Counted from the first letter of the stretch, positions 45,442 through 56,017 are shown. The stretch is DNA of 64,000 nt from Aureispira anguillae (GCF_026000115.1 NZ_AP026867.1:5072001-5136000); one strand, 5' to 3'. Translations and numbers: made by a program. Notes: generated by a model from the sequence alone, not told the origin.

Positions 45442-46218
45442 TTATTTTTTCTTGAGCACTAATAAAGGAATAATTGTTTCAAAAGCCATTTTTTGTGCCT
45501 TACTATATTTTAATGCCTTCTGAAAAGTATTTCGAACAGCCGCCATTGTTACTAACAGATGCAGATTAGTATTGTAAGCAAAGGCATGCAAAGCAGAACC
45601 GTAATCTTCCAAAACAACATGTTGCTCGTTCTCTAATGCCTTGTATTTTGCTTGTGGCAAATGTGCCACAAATAGCTCTGCACCAAAATTAGCTGCAATT
45701 TTTGCTACTCTTGGGTAAATAACTCTCCAATCTTCAACTAGAGGCGTTAAATAAAGCATATTTTTAATATCCTGAAAAACAATCCCTTTGGGCACCACCA
45801 AAACGGGAGCATTAGCCCCTTCTATTGTCTTAGAAATAATTGTTCCCCAAATGATTTTAGTAAAACTATTGTTGTCTTTGGCTCCAATTATTATCAAATC
45901 AATGTCTTTGCGTTTATTGGCATAAGTAGCAATGTTTTCTTTGGCATAGCCCAATTCTACCTCTTGATGGATAACAATATCTTTTATTTCAAAACGCTTC
46001 AGCCAATTTTGAAGCATTATTTTTGCCGCTTTCTTTTGTTCTTGAATGAGTTGATGCCGCATAACACTAGGAACAAGAATCCCCATGTTAGGTTCGCACA
46101 CATGCAAAACGTCTATGCTAGCACCAAAATACCTAGCAACTGCTAGGGTATACTCAAATGCTTTGATTGAGCTTTCGCTACAACTTGTCGGAAATAGTAT
46201 CTTCTTAATTTCAGGCAT
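45442..46218 (-). CDS. Universal stress protein, two-domain UspA type
   Basis: A 258-residue protein with a complete N-terminal Usp domain (IKKILFPTSCSESSIKAFEY start; DLIIIGAKDNNSFTKIIWGTIISKTIE ... APVLVVPKG near 107-143) and a second, weaker Usp-like domain (about 148-258). The ATP-binding G-x2-G-x9-G pattern is not clean in either domain. It lies between the permease pair and PorX, all leftward, but each gap exceeds 180 bases, so they are not clearly one operon. Confidence 0.85.
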   Translation of the reverse strand: MPEIKKILFPTSCSESSIKAFEYTLAVARYFGASIDVLHVCEPNMGILVPSVMRHQLIQEQKKAAKIMLQNWLKRFEIKDIVIHQEVELGYAKENIATYANKRKDIDLIIIGAKDNNSFTKIIWGTIISKTIEGANAPVLVVPKGIVFQDIKNMLYLTPLVEDWRVIYPRVAKIAANFGAELFVAHLPQAKYKALENEQHVVLEDYGSALHAFAYNTNLHLLVTMAAVRNTFQKALKYSKAQKMAFETIIPLLVLKKK

Positions 46219-46328
46219 ATAAAATTATATAATGGTAGAAATTACAAGATAATATTTCTTCAGAAAGAAATCAAGATTTGCCTTTTTTTTATCCTGCTCA
46301 ACCTGAGATCGGGCGCTACAAGAACAAG

Positions 46329-46366
46329 ATAGGTCATCCTGAGTCGTAAAATTCAAGATGACCTAT
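46329..46366 (-). terminator. Hairpin after porX
   Basis: A perfect 10-bp stem ataggtcatc/gatgacctat (46329-46338 with 46357-46366) around an 18-base loop, 36 bases after the porX stop. The U tract is poor. Confidence 0.5.
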
Positions 46367-46401
46367 GCTAAAAATAGTCTGCACTCAACTATCCTGATGA
46401 G

Positions 46402-47967
46402 TTACTGTTTTCTACTTCTCAATTTTATAATTGGTATGATTACTTCTTCCAAAGAAATTCCACCATGCTGAAAGGTATTTTGATAATACTTATTGTAATG
46501 ATTATAGTTGTTTGGATAGAGGAAGAACTTATCATTTTTGGCAAAAATAAAAGTAGAGCTCACATTTGGCGAAGGTAATTTAGCATCCATTGGACGACGC
46601 ACATCCAATACATCTTTACGATCATATTGCAAGTTTTTTCCTACTTTATAACGCAAATTCGTTGTTGTTTCTCGATCTCCTACCACTTTAGAAGGTTCAT
46701 GCACTCGTATACTACCATGATCTGTTGCAATAAACAACTGCACATCATGTTCTGCTATGATTTTTAGAGCTTCCCAAATAGCAGAATGAGAGAACCAAGA
46801 CTTGGTCAACGAACGATATGCTTTTTCATCGCTTGCCAACTCTTTTAAAATCTCCATTTCGGTACGAGCATGCGAAAGCATATCTATAAAGTTATAAACA
46901 ATAGCTGTAAAATCATTGTGCAAACAATTCTGAATCGTATCGACCAATTGTTTGCCCTTTTCTACGGTAGTTACTTTATAATAAGCATGCTTTACGGGCT
47001 TGCGAAAAGTACGACGAATCTGCTCCGAAAGTAGTTTTTCTTCGTGCATATTTTTGCCGCCTTTTTCATTGTCATTCAACCAACATTCAGGATAATACTC
47101 CTCTATTTCTCCTGGCATTAAACCTGCAAAAATAGCATTTCTACTGTATTGTGTTGTCGTAGGCAAGATGCTATAAAAATAGTCTTCTTCTTCTATTCTA
47201 TAATACTCTGCAACAATAGGTTCTATGACTTTCCATTGGTCATATCTCAAATTATCTAAGAGCAAAAAGAACGTTGGGCGATCAGATTTCACATCAGGAA
47301 AAACCATAGAGCGCAACAAATCATGTGACATAACAGGTGCATCATCATCATTGCTAATCCAATGTAAATAATTGCGTTCCATATATTTACAGAACTCCGA
47401 ATTCGCCTGTTCCTTTTGAGTAGCTAAAATTTCTGCCATGCTCGTCGTATTAGACTCGTCCAGCTTAAGCTCCCAATGAATAATTTTTTTATAAATTTCT
47501 GCCCATTCATGAAAATCCAAACCACTGTTTATTTCCATAAAAATCTTACGAAACTCTTGTTGGTAGTCGGTTGCGGTTTGTTCTCGAACTAGGCGATCTG
47601 AGTCTATCAACTTACGAATAGAAGTTAAGATTTGAACAGGATTGACAGGCTTTATCAGATAATCACTAATCTGAGAACCAATCGCTTGCTCCATAACGCC
47701 CTCTTCTTCGTTCTTAGTAATCATTACAACAGGCACACTAGGCAAAATAGCCTTGATTTTAGGCAACGTCTCTAGACCTGTTATTCCTGGCATACTTTCA
47801 TCCAAAAAGATAACATCAATGTTCCCCATATGCTCCTCTACTTCTTCAATTGCATCATGTCCATTAGAAACCGTTATAACTTTGTAGCCCTTTTTTTCTA
47901 AGAACATAATTTGAGGCTTGAGCAGTCTAATCTCATCATCTGCCCACAATATTGTGATATTCTCCAT
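46402..47967 (-). CDS. porX: T9SS response regulator PorX (receiver plus PglZ domain)
   Basis: A 521-residue two-component response regulator for the type IX secretion system. The receiver domain (1-120) has Asp10/Asp11, the phospho-acceptor Asp56 (IFLDESMPG), Thr84 and Lys106. A helical linker leads to a PglZ/alkaline-phosphatase-like domain with metal ligands in LLLDNLRYDQW (Asp238), LPTTTQYSRN (Thr271), Asp362 and His366 (FIDMLSHA), and Asp416-His417 (ATDHGS). PorX controls T9SS gene expression with the PorY kinase and a sigma factor, and its PglZ domain has been shown to cleave nucleotide-type phosphodiesters. porY is not in the window. Confidence 0.93.
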   Translation of the reverse strand: MENITILWADDEIRLLKPQIMFLEKKGYKVITVSNGHDAIEEVEEHMGNIDVIFLDESMPGITGLETLPKIKAILPSVPVVMITKNEEEGVMEQAIGSQISDYLIKPVNPVQILTSIRKLIDSDRLVREQTATDYQQEFRKIFMEINSGLDFHEWAEIYKKIIHWELKLDESNTTSMAEILATQKEQANSEFCKYMERNYLHWISNDDDAPVMSHDLLRSMVFPDVKSDRPTFFLLLDNLRYDQWKVIEPIVAEYYRIEEEDYFYSILPTTTQYSRNAIFAGLMPGEIEEYYPECWLNDNEKGGKNMHEEKLLSEQIRRTFRKPVKHAYYKVTTVEKGKQLVDTIQNCLHNDFTAIVYNFIDMLSHARTEMEILKELASDEKAYRSLTKSWFSHSAIWEALKIIAEHDVQLFIATDHGSIRVHEPSKVVGDRETTTNLRYKVGKNLQYDRKDVLDVRRPMDAKLPSPNVSSTFIFAKNDKFFLYPNNYNHYNKYYQNTFQHGGISLEEVIIPIIKLRSRKQ

Positions 47968-48303
47968 TCAGCTTAATAATTTGATAAGGTGAAATACCAA
48001 TGCTATCATCTAATCCCAATGATAGTTGATTAGTATTAATTGTAAATGAGTTGAAAGTGTAGATTTTTGAGCTATAACCTTGGTCTATTTTTGATTGAAG
48101 AATAGAATTAATCTTCTAGTAATGGTTTTTGATAATTTTCAACAACGTATAATAGGATTGTACTACCTTAGAATACTACATTTTTGAAGTGTGGCTTAAA
48201 GATAGTCTTTAAACTCAAAAAAATCAAGTTTCGTATAAGGTAGTACAAACTTTAAGTTTTCCTTAGGAAAATGGAAAATATTTTTTTTATTTTAAAATAT
48301 GTT
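47968..48303. other. Intergenic region upstream of porX
   Basis: 336 AT-rich bases with no open frame or RNA gene recognised. It must hold the promoter of porX; I could not place a confident TAnnTTTG element. It also holds the 3' end region of the thioredoxin gene's neighbour. Confidence 0.4.
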
Positions 48304-48891
48304 CTAGTTCAACAATCGCTCAATATGGGGCTTTATCTCCGTATACGTATAGGTGGCATCAAAAGAACTTGCTCCCATAAATACATCTTGAATAATGCCT
48401 TCTTTATCAATCAAAAAAGAAGTTGGAAAAGTCGATACTTTCATTTGACTAGCAATACTTTTGCCACCTGCAACAACCGCATAACGCATTTTCTTTTCCT
48501 TGGCCAATTTTTCTGCTACAGCTTGTTGATCGGTTGAAATGGAAATTACCACCACATTTTTAGATTTATATTTTTGCTGCAATTCATTGAGGCTAGGAAT
48601 TTCTGTGATACAAGGTTTACAAGCCGCAAACCAAAAATTGAGCAGCACGATTTTCCCTTTCATATTGGAAGGATTAAAGCGCTTGCCACCGATTGTTTTA
48701 AGATCAATATCTGGTGCTTTTTTTCCTTTGATTTGCGCTCTTTTTCGATCTAAATAAGCTTGAAATTCTCGTTCACCTTTTTCTACAGGTTTTACAACAG
48801 CGACCCCTTTGGTAGAATTGGTTGTCCCTGTAGAAGACTGGCAGGCGACCAAAAACAATAAGCTTCCCAAAAACAAAATACCTATCTTCAT
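48304..48891 (-). CDS. TlpA-like thioredoxin-domain lipoprotein
   Basis: A 195-residue lipoprotein starting at MKIGILFLGSLLFLVAC (Cys17); an ATG three codons upstream is possible. The thioredoxin domain (about 55-190) has the active site CKPC (91-94) in FWFAACKPC and the cis-Pro in VSTFPTSFLIDKEG. It resembles ResA/TlpA-type periplasmic reductases that keep cysteines reduced, for example in cytochrome c maturation, but no such partner gene lies close. Confidence 0.88.
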   Translation of the reverse strand: MKIGILFLGSLLFLVACQSSTGTTNSTKGVAVVKPVEKGEREFQAYLDRKRAQIKGKKAPDIDLKTIGGKRFNPSNMKGKIVLLNFWFAACKPCITEIPSLNELQQKYKSKNVVVISISTDQQAVAEKLAKEKKMRYAVVAGGKSIASQMKVSTFPTSFLIDKEGIIQDVFMGASSFDATYTYTEIKPHIERLLN

Positions 48892-49053
48892 GTTTATCAT
48901 TATTGCTCAATTTGCATATTGATTAGAAATTCAACGGTAATAAGTTACAATAAAATATGCTTTTAGTCTCTAGACTTTATGACAAATCAATAGGTAGAAC
49001 AAAAAATTTATCCTTTTCTATCAATTGCTCCATTACAAAAGTCAAACAACTTC

Positions 49054-49947
49054 TTAATCAAATATCCAATACGGTTTACCAAAATCTACATCTGGCAACC
49101 AATCTTGAAGTGTGTCCAAATTAAACTTAGCCACTACTTCGGGCAATTGCAAATCTTTTAGACGATACAAACGCCCTAACATTCTAGGTTCTATATCGTT
49201 AAGAGGATTGTTGTGCAAGCGCAACGTCTCTAAACGTTTGAGATGGTAAATAGAACGAGGGCATTTTCTCAACGCATTGGCACTCAAATCCAGTATTTTT
49301 AAATTGGGCAATTGCCCCAATGTATCGGGCATCTCTGTTAATTTATTATTAGCGAGATATAATTCCTCCAAACTCCAAGCTTGCGCAATGCTTTCAGGCA
49401 AAAAATTCATTCGACAATCTTCAACATACAAACGTTTTAGCAAAGGCAGTTGACTAGCCGCAACTAAAATAGGATGCTGATTCCAATAATGTTTTGCCTT
49501 CCATTGCAATTCCTCCAAGGCTTTAAAACTAGTGAGCACAACAGCAAACTCTGCGATTTCGCTATATTGTCCAAAAAAGCGAGGACTAATCACCAATGAT
49601 TTATAATAAGCTAAAAAATGCTCGTTATTATCTTGTTGTGCCCAGAAGATCATTTTATCGGCAGACTGCGCTACGATTCTATACATTTCATCGTCCCATT
49701 TTGTCCCTAAGCCCATCATAAACATAGCAGCCAACTCATGATTACTCATGTCATCACTTTCTATAAACTGCTTAATTTGAGCAAACTGCTGTTCTTCTTC
49801 TGTTAATGATACTTCCTCTACAACATCCTGATCTGTCAGTACTACTTCTTCCTCTTCCTGAACTTCATCAACAATTACGGTTGTACTTTTGTGTTCAGTA
49901 GAGTCCTTAGACAAGAACCATTTTTTTATTTTAGAAAAAAGCCCCAT
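49054..49947 (-). CDS. Leucine-rich repeat protein
   Basis: A 297-residue protein starting MGLFSKIKKWFLSK (an ATG two codons upstream is also possible). The N-terminal 60 residues are acidic and Val/Glu-rich, followed by a helical part, then five or so bacterial leucine-rich repeats at about residues 165-270 (LPLLKRLYVEDCRMNFLPES, LEELYLANNKLTEMP, LKILDLSANALRKCP, LETLRLHNNPL). It has no signal peptide and may be cytoplasmic. It lies eight bases after hemE, so they are probably cotranscribed, though no functional link is known. Confidence 0.85.
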   Translation of the reverse strand: MGLFSKIKKWFLSKDSTEHKSTTVIVDEVQEEEEVVLTDQDVVEEVSLTEEEQQFAQIKQFIESDDMSNHELAAMFMMGLGTKWDDEMYRIVAQSADKMIFWAQQDNNEHFLAYYKSLVISPRFFGQYSEIAEFAVVLTSFKALEELQWKAKHYWNQHPILVAASQLPLLKRLYVEDCRMNFLPESIAQAWSLEELYLANNKLTEMPDTLGQLPNLKILDLSANALRKCPRSIYHLKRLETLRLHNNPLNDIEPRMLGRLYRLKDLQLPEVVAKFNLDTLQDWLPDVDFGKPYWIFD

Positions 49948-49961
49948 TAGCATCGTATTCT

Positions 49962-51008
49962 TTAAAATTCAAGACTAGCAGCATATTCAAATTGCTTAAC
50001 AGTATCCACAAATACCTTGACGCTATCCAAGGGAGTATCAGGATAAACACCATGCCCTAAATTAGCAATGTGATGCTGTCCGTAGGCTTGTAACATAGTT
50101 TTGGTCATCGTTTGGACCGTATTTTTATCGGCATATAATGCGCAAGGATCCAAATTGCCTTGAACCACCTGATTTGCGCCCAATAATGCTCTTACATCAG
50201 CAGGGGTTTGTGTCCATCCTAAACCGACTACATTGCAACCTGCATTAGAAATATCCGTCAAAGAATGCCAAGCCCCTTTGGCAAATAAAGTCACAGGCAC
50301 CATAGGATTGAGTGCCTCAGCAATACGCTTCATATAAGGCAATGAGAACGTTTTGAAACTATTTGGAGTTAATACACCAGCCCAAGAATCAAAAACTTGA
50401 ATTAGGTCGGCACCAGACTCCACCTGTCTTTTCAAATAAGCAATGGTAGAAGTAGTTATTTTATCCAGTAATTTATGGGCTAAAACAGGGTTCTGATACA
50501 TGACCTTTTTCGCTTTAGAGAAGGTCTTACTCCCTTGCCCCTCTAGCATATAACAAAATATCGTAAATGGAGCCCCTGCAAATCCGATAAGCGGTACTCT
50601 CCCATTCAATTCTCTTTTGGTTATTTTTAATGCTTCGTATACATAACCTAAATCTTCTGCTGCTGCTTCTCCCTCTAATAAGCCATCAATATCGGCTTCC
50701 GAAGTAATTGTTTTTGGGAATAAAGGTCCCTTGCCAGGAATCATTTCATAAGGTAAGCCCATTGCTTCAGGAATCACCAAAATATCAGAAAAAATAATCG
50801 CAGCATCTACGCCCAACTCATCAATAGGCTGAATTGTTACTTCACAAGCCAACTCAGGGGTTTCTACCAACTCTTTAAAACCAGATAGGCTAGCACGTAA
50901 TGCTCTGTATTGTGGCAAAATACGACCTGCTTGACGCATTAACCATACAGGTGGGCGTTCTGTTTTCTCTCCTCTAGCTGCTCGTAAAAATAGATCGTTT
51001 TTTAACAT
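49962..51008 (-). CDS. hemE: Uroporphyrinogen decarboxylase HemE
   Basis: A 348-residue cytoplasmic enzyme that converts uroporphyrinogen III to coproporphyrinogen III in haem synthesis. The first signature is [18 protein letters not shown] (about 18-35), and the second is [18 protein letters not shown] (about 142-159). Asp in the VFDSWAG region (about 206-212) and Tyr are at the usual places. Length is normal. The LRR protein gene follows at eight bases. No other haem genes lie near, although HemE is needed for the haemoglobin and cytochrome proteins of the window. Confidence 0.96.
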   Translation of the reverse strand: MLKNDLFLRAARGEKTERPPVWLMRQAGRILPQYRALRASLSGFKELVETPELACEVTIQPIDELGVDAAIIFSDILVIPEAMGLPYEMIPGKGPLFPKTITSEADIDGLLEGEAAAEDLGYVYEALKITKRELNGRVPLIGFAGAPFTIFCYMLEGQGSKTFSKAKKVMYQNPVLAHKLLDKITTSTIAYLKRQVESGADLIQVFDSWAGVLTPNSFKTFSLPYMKRIAEALNPMVPVTLFAKGAWHSLTDISNAGCNVVGLGWTQTPADVRALLGANQVVQGNLDPCALYADKNTVQTMTKTMLQAYGQHHIANLGHGVYPDTPLDSVKVFVDTVKQFEYAASLEF

Positions 51009-51170
51009 ATTTTCATTTTAAAAATTCTTATTAATGACAACACATTTTGTGTTGGGTAGTCGGTTGCCTACTTATATTGTCCTTTAAACCTACCAGAATT
51101 CAAGGTACTAACAAAGGATAAATTAGGCATTACTACCGATTAGGCTGCAAAGTTAACCAAGATTCGCTTT

Positions 51171-53228
51171 CTATTTATCTATTTTTGGTAATAATTTGTC
51201 TTGGTAATAAACATACATATCATATTGGGAGCGTTTTGGCGAAGAATTGTTCTTTTTATACTGATTATCTTGTTTGGCATTGATAATTCTAGCTTTGACG
51301 TTATCCTTAAATTGTATATCTAAGAAATCCTTAATTTCTTGTTTAAGATCTTTGGCATAAATAGGGAACGCACATTCTATGCGATAAAACAAATTTCGAG
51401 TCATCCAGTCAGCCGACGACAGATAAATTTTCTCATCTCCATCGTTGTGAAACATATAAATTCTAGTATGCTCCAAAAAGCGATCGACAATACTAATTAT
51501 TTCTATATTTTCGCTATAACCAACCTGCCCAGGTACCACACTGCAAACCCCTCGTATAATCATTCTGATTTTAACCCCAGCATTGCTAGCATCATACAAC
51601 CTTGCAATCATTCTAGCATCCTGAATGCTGTTTAGTTTTAGGGTGATAACCGCTTTTTTTCCTGCTTTTGCATTTTCAATCTCTTGTTCTATCAACTGAT
51701 AGATATTTCGACGCATTCTAAACTGCCCAACCAATAAATGCTTAAAGTTTTTTTCTGGGCGCTTATAAAACTCCAAAAAATCAAAAATTTGCTCTACTTC
51801 CTTCGTCAGTCGTTTATCGGCAGTCATCAGCCCAAAATCACTATAAATTTTTGACGTATCCTCATTAAAATTCCCTGTTCCTAAATAAGCATAGCGTTTT
51901 GACTTTCGGGTTATTAACAATAACTTGGCATGTACTTTTAGTTCAGGAAGACTATACATTACTTTGGCTCCCCAAGATTCTAAACGTTCTGCCCAATAGA
52001 GGTTAGCTTCTTCATCAAATCGTGCCTTTACTTCCATAAAAACCATCACATCTTTCCCCTCTTGAATAGCAGATCTTAGTGCAGCGATTACCTGCGAATC
52101 TTTAGCGACTCGATATTGGGCAATTTTAATGCTTGTTACTTCTGGATCGTGAGCCGCCTGCTCCAACAAACGAATGACATAATCATATTTCTGATAGGGA
52201 TAATGCAGCAGATGATCTTTTTCATCAATAACCGAAAACAACTTTTGTTGTTGGTGCAAATCTTTATGACTCAATGGTGGCAAAGAAATATCTCGCAGTT
52301 TCTTTAATCCAAAGTTAGGGAATTTAAAAAAGTCATAATTATTATGATACCTTCCCTCTGCTTGTAAGTCACCTTCTTTTACCTGCAAAGCAGCAGTAAG
52401 AAAATTTAAGGTACGTTTAGACATTCTACGATCGTAGACAAAACGAGTTCCTGGACCAATTGTTCGTTTGGCAATTCCCTTCCTTATTTTCTCAATCAAG
52501 TCGCCTGTATACTCATCCTCAATATAGATGTCTGCATCCCTTGTCATTTTGATCGAATAAGCATCCCTAATCGCATATCCAGGAAACAACCTAGGTAGGC
52601 AATAACGAATAATGTCATCCAAAATAATGATTTCTTTTCGTTTGGAATCTCTACTCGGCAATTCTATAAACCTAGAAAACTTATCAGAAGGTATTTTAAC
52701 AACAGCATAACGATTGATATGACCAGCAGTCTTTAGACGAACTGCCAAATAAATAGCATTACTAGGTAAGAATGTCCTAATCTTGTTTTTTACCAAGAGG
52801 ATTGGCTGCAAATGCTGAATTAACCGTTCTTCAAATAATCGATCTAAAAACAAATGATGATAAGACTTTAAATCTTTGGGGCGAAGAATATAGATGTTGT
52901 TTTGTCCTAACTCTGGAAGAATTTGATTTTTGTAAATATTATCAAATTCAACCTGTTGATCTGTCACAATTTTTCGAATCCGCTTAAGGACCAGTTCTGG
53001 CGAAAAATCCATCTGGTTCTTCGTTTTTTTCCCCAGCCGAATTAATGCTTTTAGTGCCGCAACTCGAACACGAAAAAACTCATCTAAATTAGAGGAATAA
53101 ATCCCTAAAAACTTAATTCGCTCAAATAGAGGAACTGACTTATCTTTGGCCTCTTGCAACACTCGATAGTTGAAGGATAGCCAACTAATATCTCTATGTA
53201 TAAAAGGTATATTCTTCTTTCTAAACAT
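51171..53228 (-). CDS. ppk1: Polyphosphate kinase 1
   Basis: A 685-residue enzyme that makes inorganic polyphosphate from ATP. I choose ATG 53228 (MFRKKNIPFIHRDISW), since the upstream start would be TTG and would add six residues. The family motifs are IHRDISWLSFNYRVLQEA (N domain), VHAKLLLITRKSKRYAYLG with the catalytic His (about residue 434), and the second phospholipase-D-like motif in MFHNDGDEKIYLSSADWM (about 584-601). It ends DMYVYYQDKLLPKIDK. Polyphosphate supports stress tolerance and motility in other bacteria. Confidence 0.95.
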   Translation of the reverse strand: MFRKKNIPFIHRDISWLSFNYRVLQEAKDKSVPLFERIKFLGIYSSNLDEFFRVRVAALKALIRLGKKTKNQMDFSPELVLKRIRKIVTDQQVEFDNIYKNQILPELGQNNIYILRPKDLKSYHHLFLDRLFEERLIQHLQPILLVKNKIRTFLPSNAIYLAVRLKTAGHINRYAVVKIPSDKFSRFIELPSRDSKRKEIIILDDIIRYCLPRLFPGYAIRDAYSIKMTRDADIYIEDEYTGDLIEKIRKGIAKRTIGPGTRFVYDRRMSKRTLNFLTAALQVKEGDLQAEGRYHNNYDFFKFPNFGLKKLRDISLPPLSHKDLHQQQKLFSVIDEKDHLLHYPYQKYDYVIRLLEQAAHDPEVTSIKIAQYRVAKDSQVIAALRSAIQEGKDVMVFMEVKARFDEEANLYWAERLESWGAKVMYSLPELKVHAKLLLITRKSKRYAYLGTGNFNEDTSKIYSDFGLMTADKRLTKEVEQIFDFLEFYKRPEKNFKHLLVGQFRMRRNIYQLIEQEIENAKAGKKAVITLKLNSIQDARMIARLYDASNAGVKIRMIIRGVCSVVPGQVGYSENIEIISIVDRFLEHTRIYMFHNDGDEKIYLSSADWMTRNLFYRIECAFPIYAKDLKQEIKDFLDIQFKDNVKARIINAKQDNQYKKNNSSPKRSQYDMYVYYQDKLLPKIDK

Positions 53229-54190
53229 AAATTTTTTTTTTAGCAAACAAAATTTACAGTTCTACCACACAAAATTTAATAGTTTATATATTGGATATTA
53301 AAATTCCCGATCTCCATTATACTAAATCCAAAAGTAATAAAGCATTTGTGAATTGCAGCATAAAAAGAAATGAAAAGCGCCAAGTATCAATTTCTTAAAA
53401 TTAACTTTATAATAAAAAATTACTTAAACTATATATTTTAACAGTGTCCCCCCTCCCCACTTTGGCATCATTATCGTGTAAAATAAACACAAGACTGCCA
53501 ATCAAGCTATAAATTAAGTCTCAAGAGTACTTATTTATAAAATAAATTCGAGAAGTCCTACAGGATAAGATCTAATTGTACTTTTATTTTTTAAATTTGT
53601 GTCACTTTTGTTAATAAGTTAAATGGCAGGAATCAACACCTCTTTGGCAAAAATATCACCTATCCTTCTATTTTATAACCTTACATTTGTATGGTAATGA
53701 GTGATTAATCCTTTTTAAAACCTACCTAATAAAACCTTTAATCGTATATTTTTTTGATGGATTTTATAACATTACTAAAATTAGCTTATTCCTCTAGTTT
53801 TAGTACTCTCTATCAGATCAATAGTTATTCTGAACATAAGGTAACAGATTGAATTTTTCACACATAAAAAAAATAAACTAAATTGAACAATATGCTTGAA
53901 TAAATGAGTTGGTTATTGCTCTCTCCCCCTACCTATACTGCAATAACTTGCCTAAATATCGTATTAAGCTCAACGTTGTTAACAACAGTACATAAGTATT
54001 CTCGCAACAAATTCGTCCACACTTGAGCGCCTCAATATGCTTGTAAGATATCAATATACTTTCTAAGCTAAAATCGCTACAAGGTTTCTTTTCTAACAGA
54101 TAAAAACCTTGTTATCAAGGTAATAAAACAACCTATTTTTAAGCATCAAAAAAGTTCAAATAATTCATAATACATAAGATTATTATTAAA
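53229..54190. other. Long AT-rich intergenic region
   Basis: About 960 bases between ppk1 (leftward) and the TPR gene (rightward). Plus-strand -7 matches TAAATTTG (53592-53599) and TACATTTG (53692-53699) are present without clear -33 boxes. A short C-rich run (gtgtcccccctccccac near 53443) stands out from the AT-rich surroundings. I see no gene or RNA. Confidence 0.5.
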
Positions 54191-54775
54191 ATGAATAATT
54201 TCTTTAAATACGCCGTTGTAGTTATAATACTATTATCTCTATTGCCGTTAGGGTATCAATACCTTAATGTAGGAATGACTGCTGATGAATTATTTGTGGA
54301 TAATTTCACCACTCACAAAATCATCGATTCTAAAAAACATAGAGGTTTAGAAAGTGAAGCAGAAAACACGATAGCAGAAGTCGATGCTGCGGCTATTTTG
54401 GCGGTTCGATCAAAAGCCATCCTAGCTTATAATAAAAAAAATTACTCTGAGGCAACCAAATATTTCAAAGCCTACATGACAACTACAGCAAAGACAAAAG
54501 ATAAAGGTGAAGTTGAACTTTATCTAGGACTTGCTTATTTGGGTGACAACCAAACTACTAAAGCCAAAAATTTATTCAAAAAGATGTCCAAAAGAGGCTC
54601 AAAAGGCAGAAAACAGGATGCAGAATGGTATTTGGTATTAACTTTGCTTAAAGAGAATAATGTAGAGCAGGCAAAAAAGAATTTGGCAAAAATTCTTCAT
54701 CAAAAAAGAGCTCATACGCACAAAGAAAAAGCGTTGAAGTTACAGCAACAAATTGACAAATATTACGTACAATAA
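54191..54775 (+). CDS. Membrane-anchored TPR protein
   Basis: A 194-residue protein with one N-terminal membrane helix (about 6-24), an extracytoplasmic region and three TPR-like units: ILAYNKKNYSEATKYFKAYM (about 77-96), LGLAYLGDNQTTKAKNLFKK (about 110-129) and LTLLKENNVEQAKKNLAKIL (about 151-170). It probably scaffolds a protein complex at the inner membrane. The partner is unknown. Confidence 0.8.
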   Translation: MNNFFKYAVVVIILLSLLPLGYQYLNVGMTADELFVDNFTTHKIIDSKKHRGLESEAENTIAEVDAAAILAVRSKAILAYNKKNYSEATKYFKAYMTTTAKTKDKGEVELYLGLAYLGDNQTTKAKNLFKKMSKRGSKGRKQDAEWYLVLTLLKENNVEQAKKNLAKILHQKRAHTHKEKALKLQQQIDKYYVQ

Positions 54776-55109
54776 GTGCAACCCAATAAATTTACTAATT
54801 TTAGTAAAATTATTTTCTCCCCATTTTTATCTCTAATTATTGATAGAGCAAATTGTAGTTAAAAGGTGTTTAATTTTTATTTCTCCATAATTTATTAACC
54901 TCCTTTCGAACAAAAAAGAAATGTACTTAATAGTCGATTTTTCGTAATTTGTATAGCACTTCTTCTTTTTTTGATCAAAATAAGGTTAGATTGTGAGCAT
55001 TCGTTTAAAGTTTTTATTTATTTTGAGAAACAAAATCAAATATCTATCTTTATAACAAACACTTATCTTATCTTACAAATTCTATAATTTGACTAAAAAC
55101 TAAAATTTT
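54776..55109. other. Intergenic region
   Basis: 334 AT-rich bases between two rightward genes. It probably holds a promoter for the gene at 55110 (TATCTTTA near 55045 is close to the consensus), but no clear terminator or repeat is seen. Confidence 0.4.
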
Positions 55110-56000
55110 ATGGTTGTAAGAACTGTACTCAGAATCACTAAATGTTTAGCTTTAATTGCCCTTGTATTTTTATTTTCTTCTGATGATGCCAACGCTCAGC
55201 GTGGAAAAAGAGGAAAACGAGGCAAAGGTAAAAGAGGAGGAGAATTGACAATACTCAAAAATTTACCTGAATTTTTTGTCAACGATAATCTTTTGCCTAA
55301 ATATTTAAAGGTAATCTATAAAAAAGATGCTGCTCGTTTAGCATTAAGATTAATTAATAAAGAACAACGTATTTCTAAACAAACAATTCGTGTTCCAGAA
55401 GAATTGGTCCAAGCCATTTATAATGCCTTAGTAGCTGTGCGTACTTCGGATTATGGTGCTATTGATACCATTGCTGGAAAATACAACGTTCGCTCTTTTC
55501 CAATTCCAAATGTAGAGAGTATTATTTTGGTATTCGAACATGATGCTCCATGGGTAGAACCACTAAAACAGCGTCAAGATACTACTGGAAGTGTAACCAT
55601 TAATAATCTCATTCGAGAATACAACTTAGTCATGACTCGCATGGTTTATTTAGATGAGGAACGAGCTGGTTTGGTATTGCAATCTAGAGAACCATTAAAC
55701 ATGCCTGCTTTAATGATGAAATTCTTTACCAGTGAGGGAGTTGGTTCGATCGAAGAAATACTACCTTATGGTGACGGCAATGATATTGCTATTGCTAGAA
55801 CGGGTGATGGTTGGGAAATTAACTATAGTGTTAAATTCGGAAACTGTGTGAATCAATGTCAAAAATTCCACCAATGGAAATTCACCGTAAGCGAAGGAGG
55901 TGAAGTTGCTTACATTGGAGGCTCTGGGCATACTATTCCACCTTGGATTAATGCTAATGCTCAAGCAAAAAAATATCCTGATGTTTTAAAGAAAAACTAA
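55110..56000 (+). CDS. Secreted protein of unknown function with basic N-terminal segment
   Basis: A 296-residue protein with a signal peptide (cleavage probably after DDANAQ, about residue 30) followed by a striking run of Arg, Gly and Lys (RGKRGKRGKGKRGG, about 31-44). The rest (45-296) is a globular domain with two Cys near 246-250 (NCVNQCQ). No family is recognised. The basic start could bind polyanions such as DNA, RNA or polysaccharide outside the cytoplasm. It ends in a strong terminator. Confidence 0.7.
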   Translation: MVVRTVLRITKCLALIALVFLFSSDDANAQRGKRGKRGKGKRGGELTILKNLPEFFVNDNLLPKYLKVIYKKDAARLALRLINKEQRISKQTIRVPEELVQAIYNALVAVRTSDYGAIDTIAGKYNVRSFPIPNVESIILVFEHDAPWVEPLKQRQDTTGSVTINNLIREYNLVMTRMVYLDEERAGLVLQSREPLNMPALMMKFFTSEGVGSIEEILPYGDGNDIAIARTGDGWEINYSVKFGNCVNQCQKFHQWKFTVSEGGEVAYIGGSGHTIPPWINANAQAKKYPDVLKKN

Positions 56001-56017
56001 GAAATACAGAAACAATA

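Noticed and set aside
46402-47967. PglZ domain as a sign of a BREX or Pgl phage defence system
   Set aside because: The domain is fused to a receiver domain, which is the PorX architecture; no BrxC, PglX or other defence gene is nearby.
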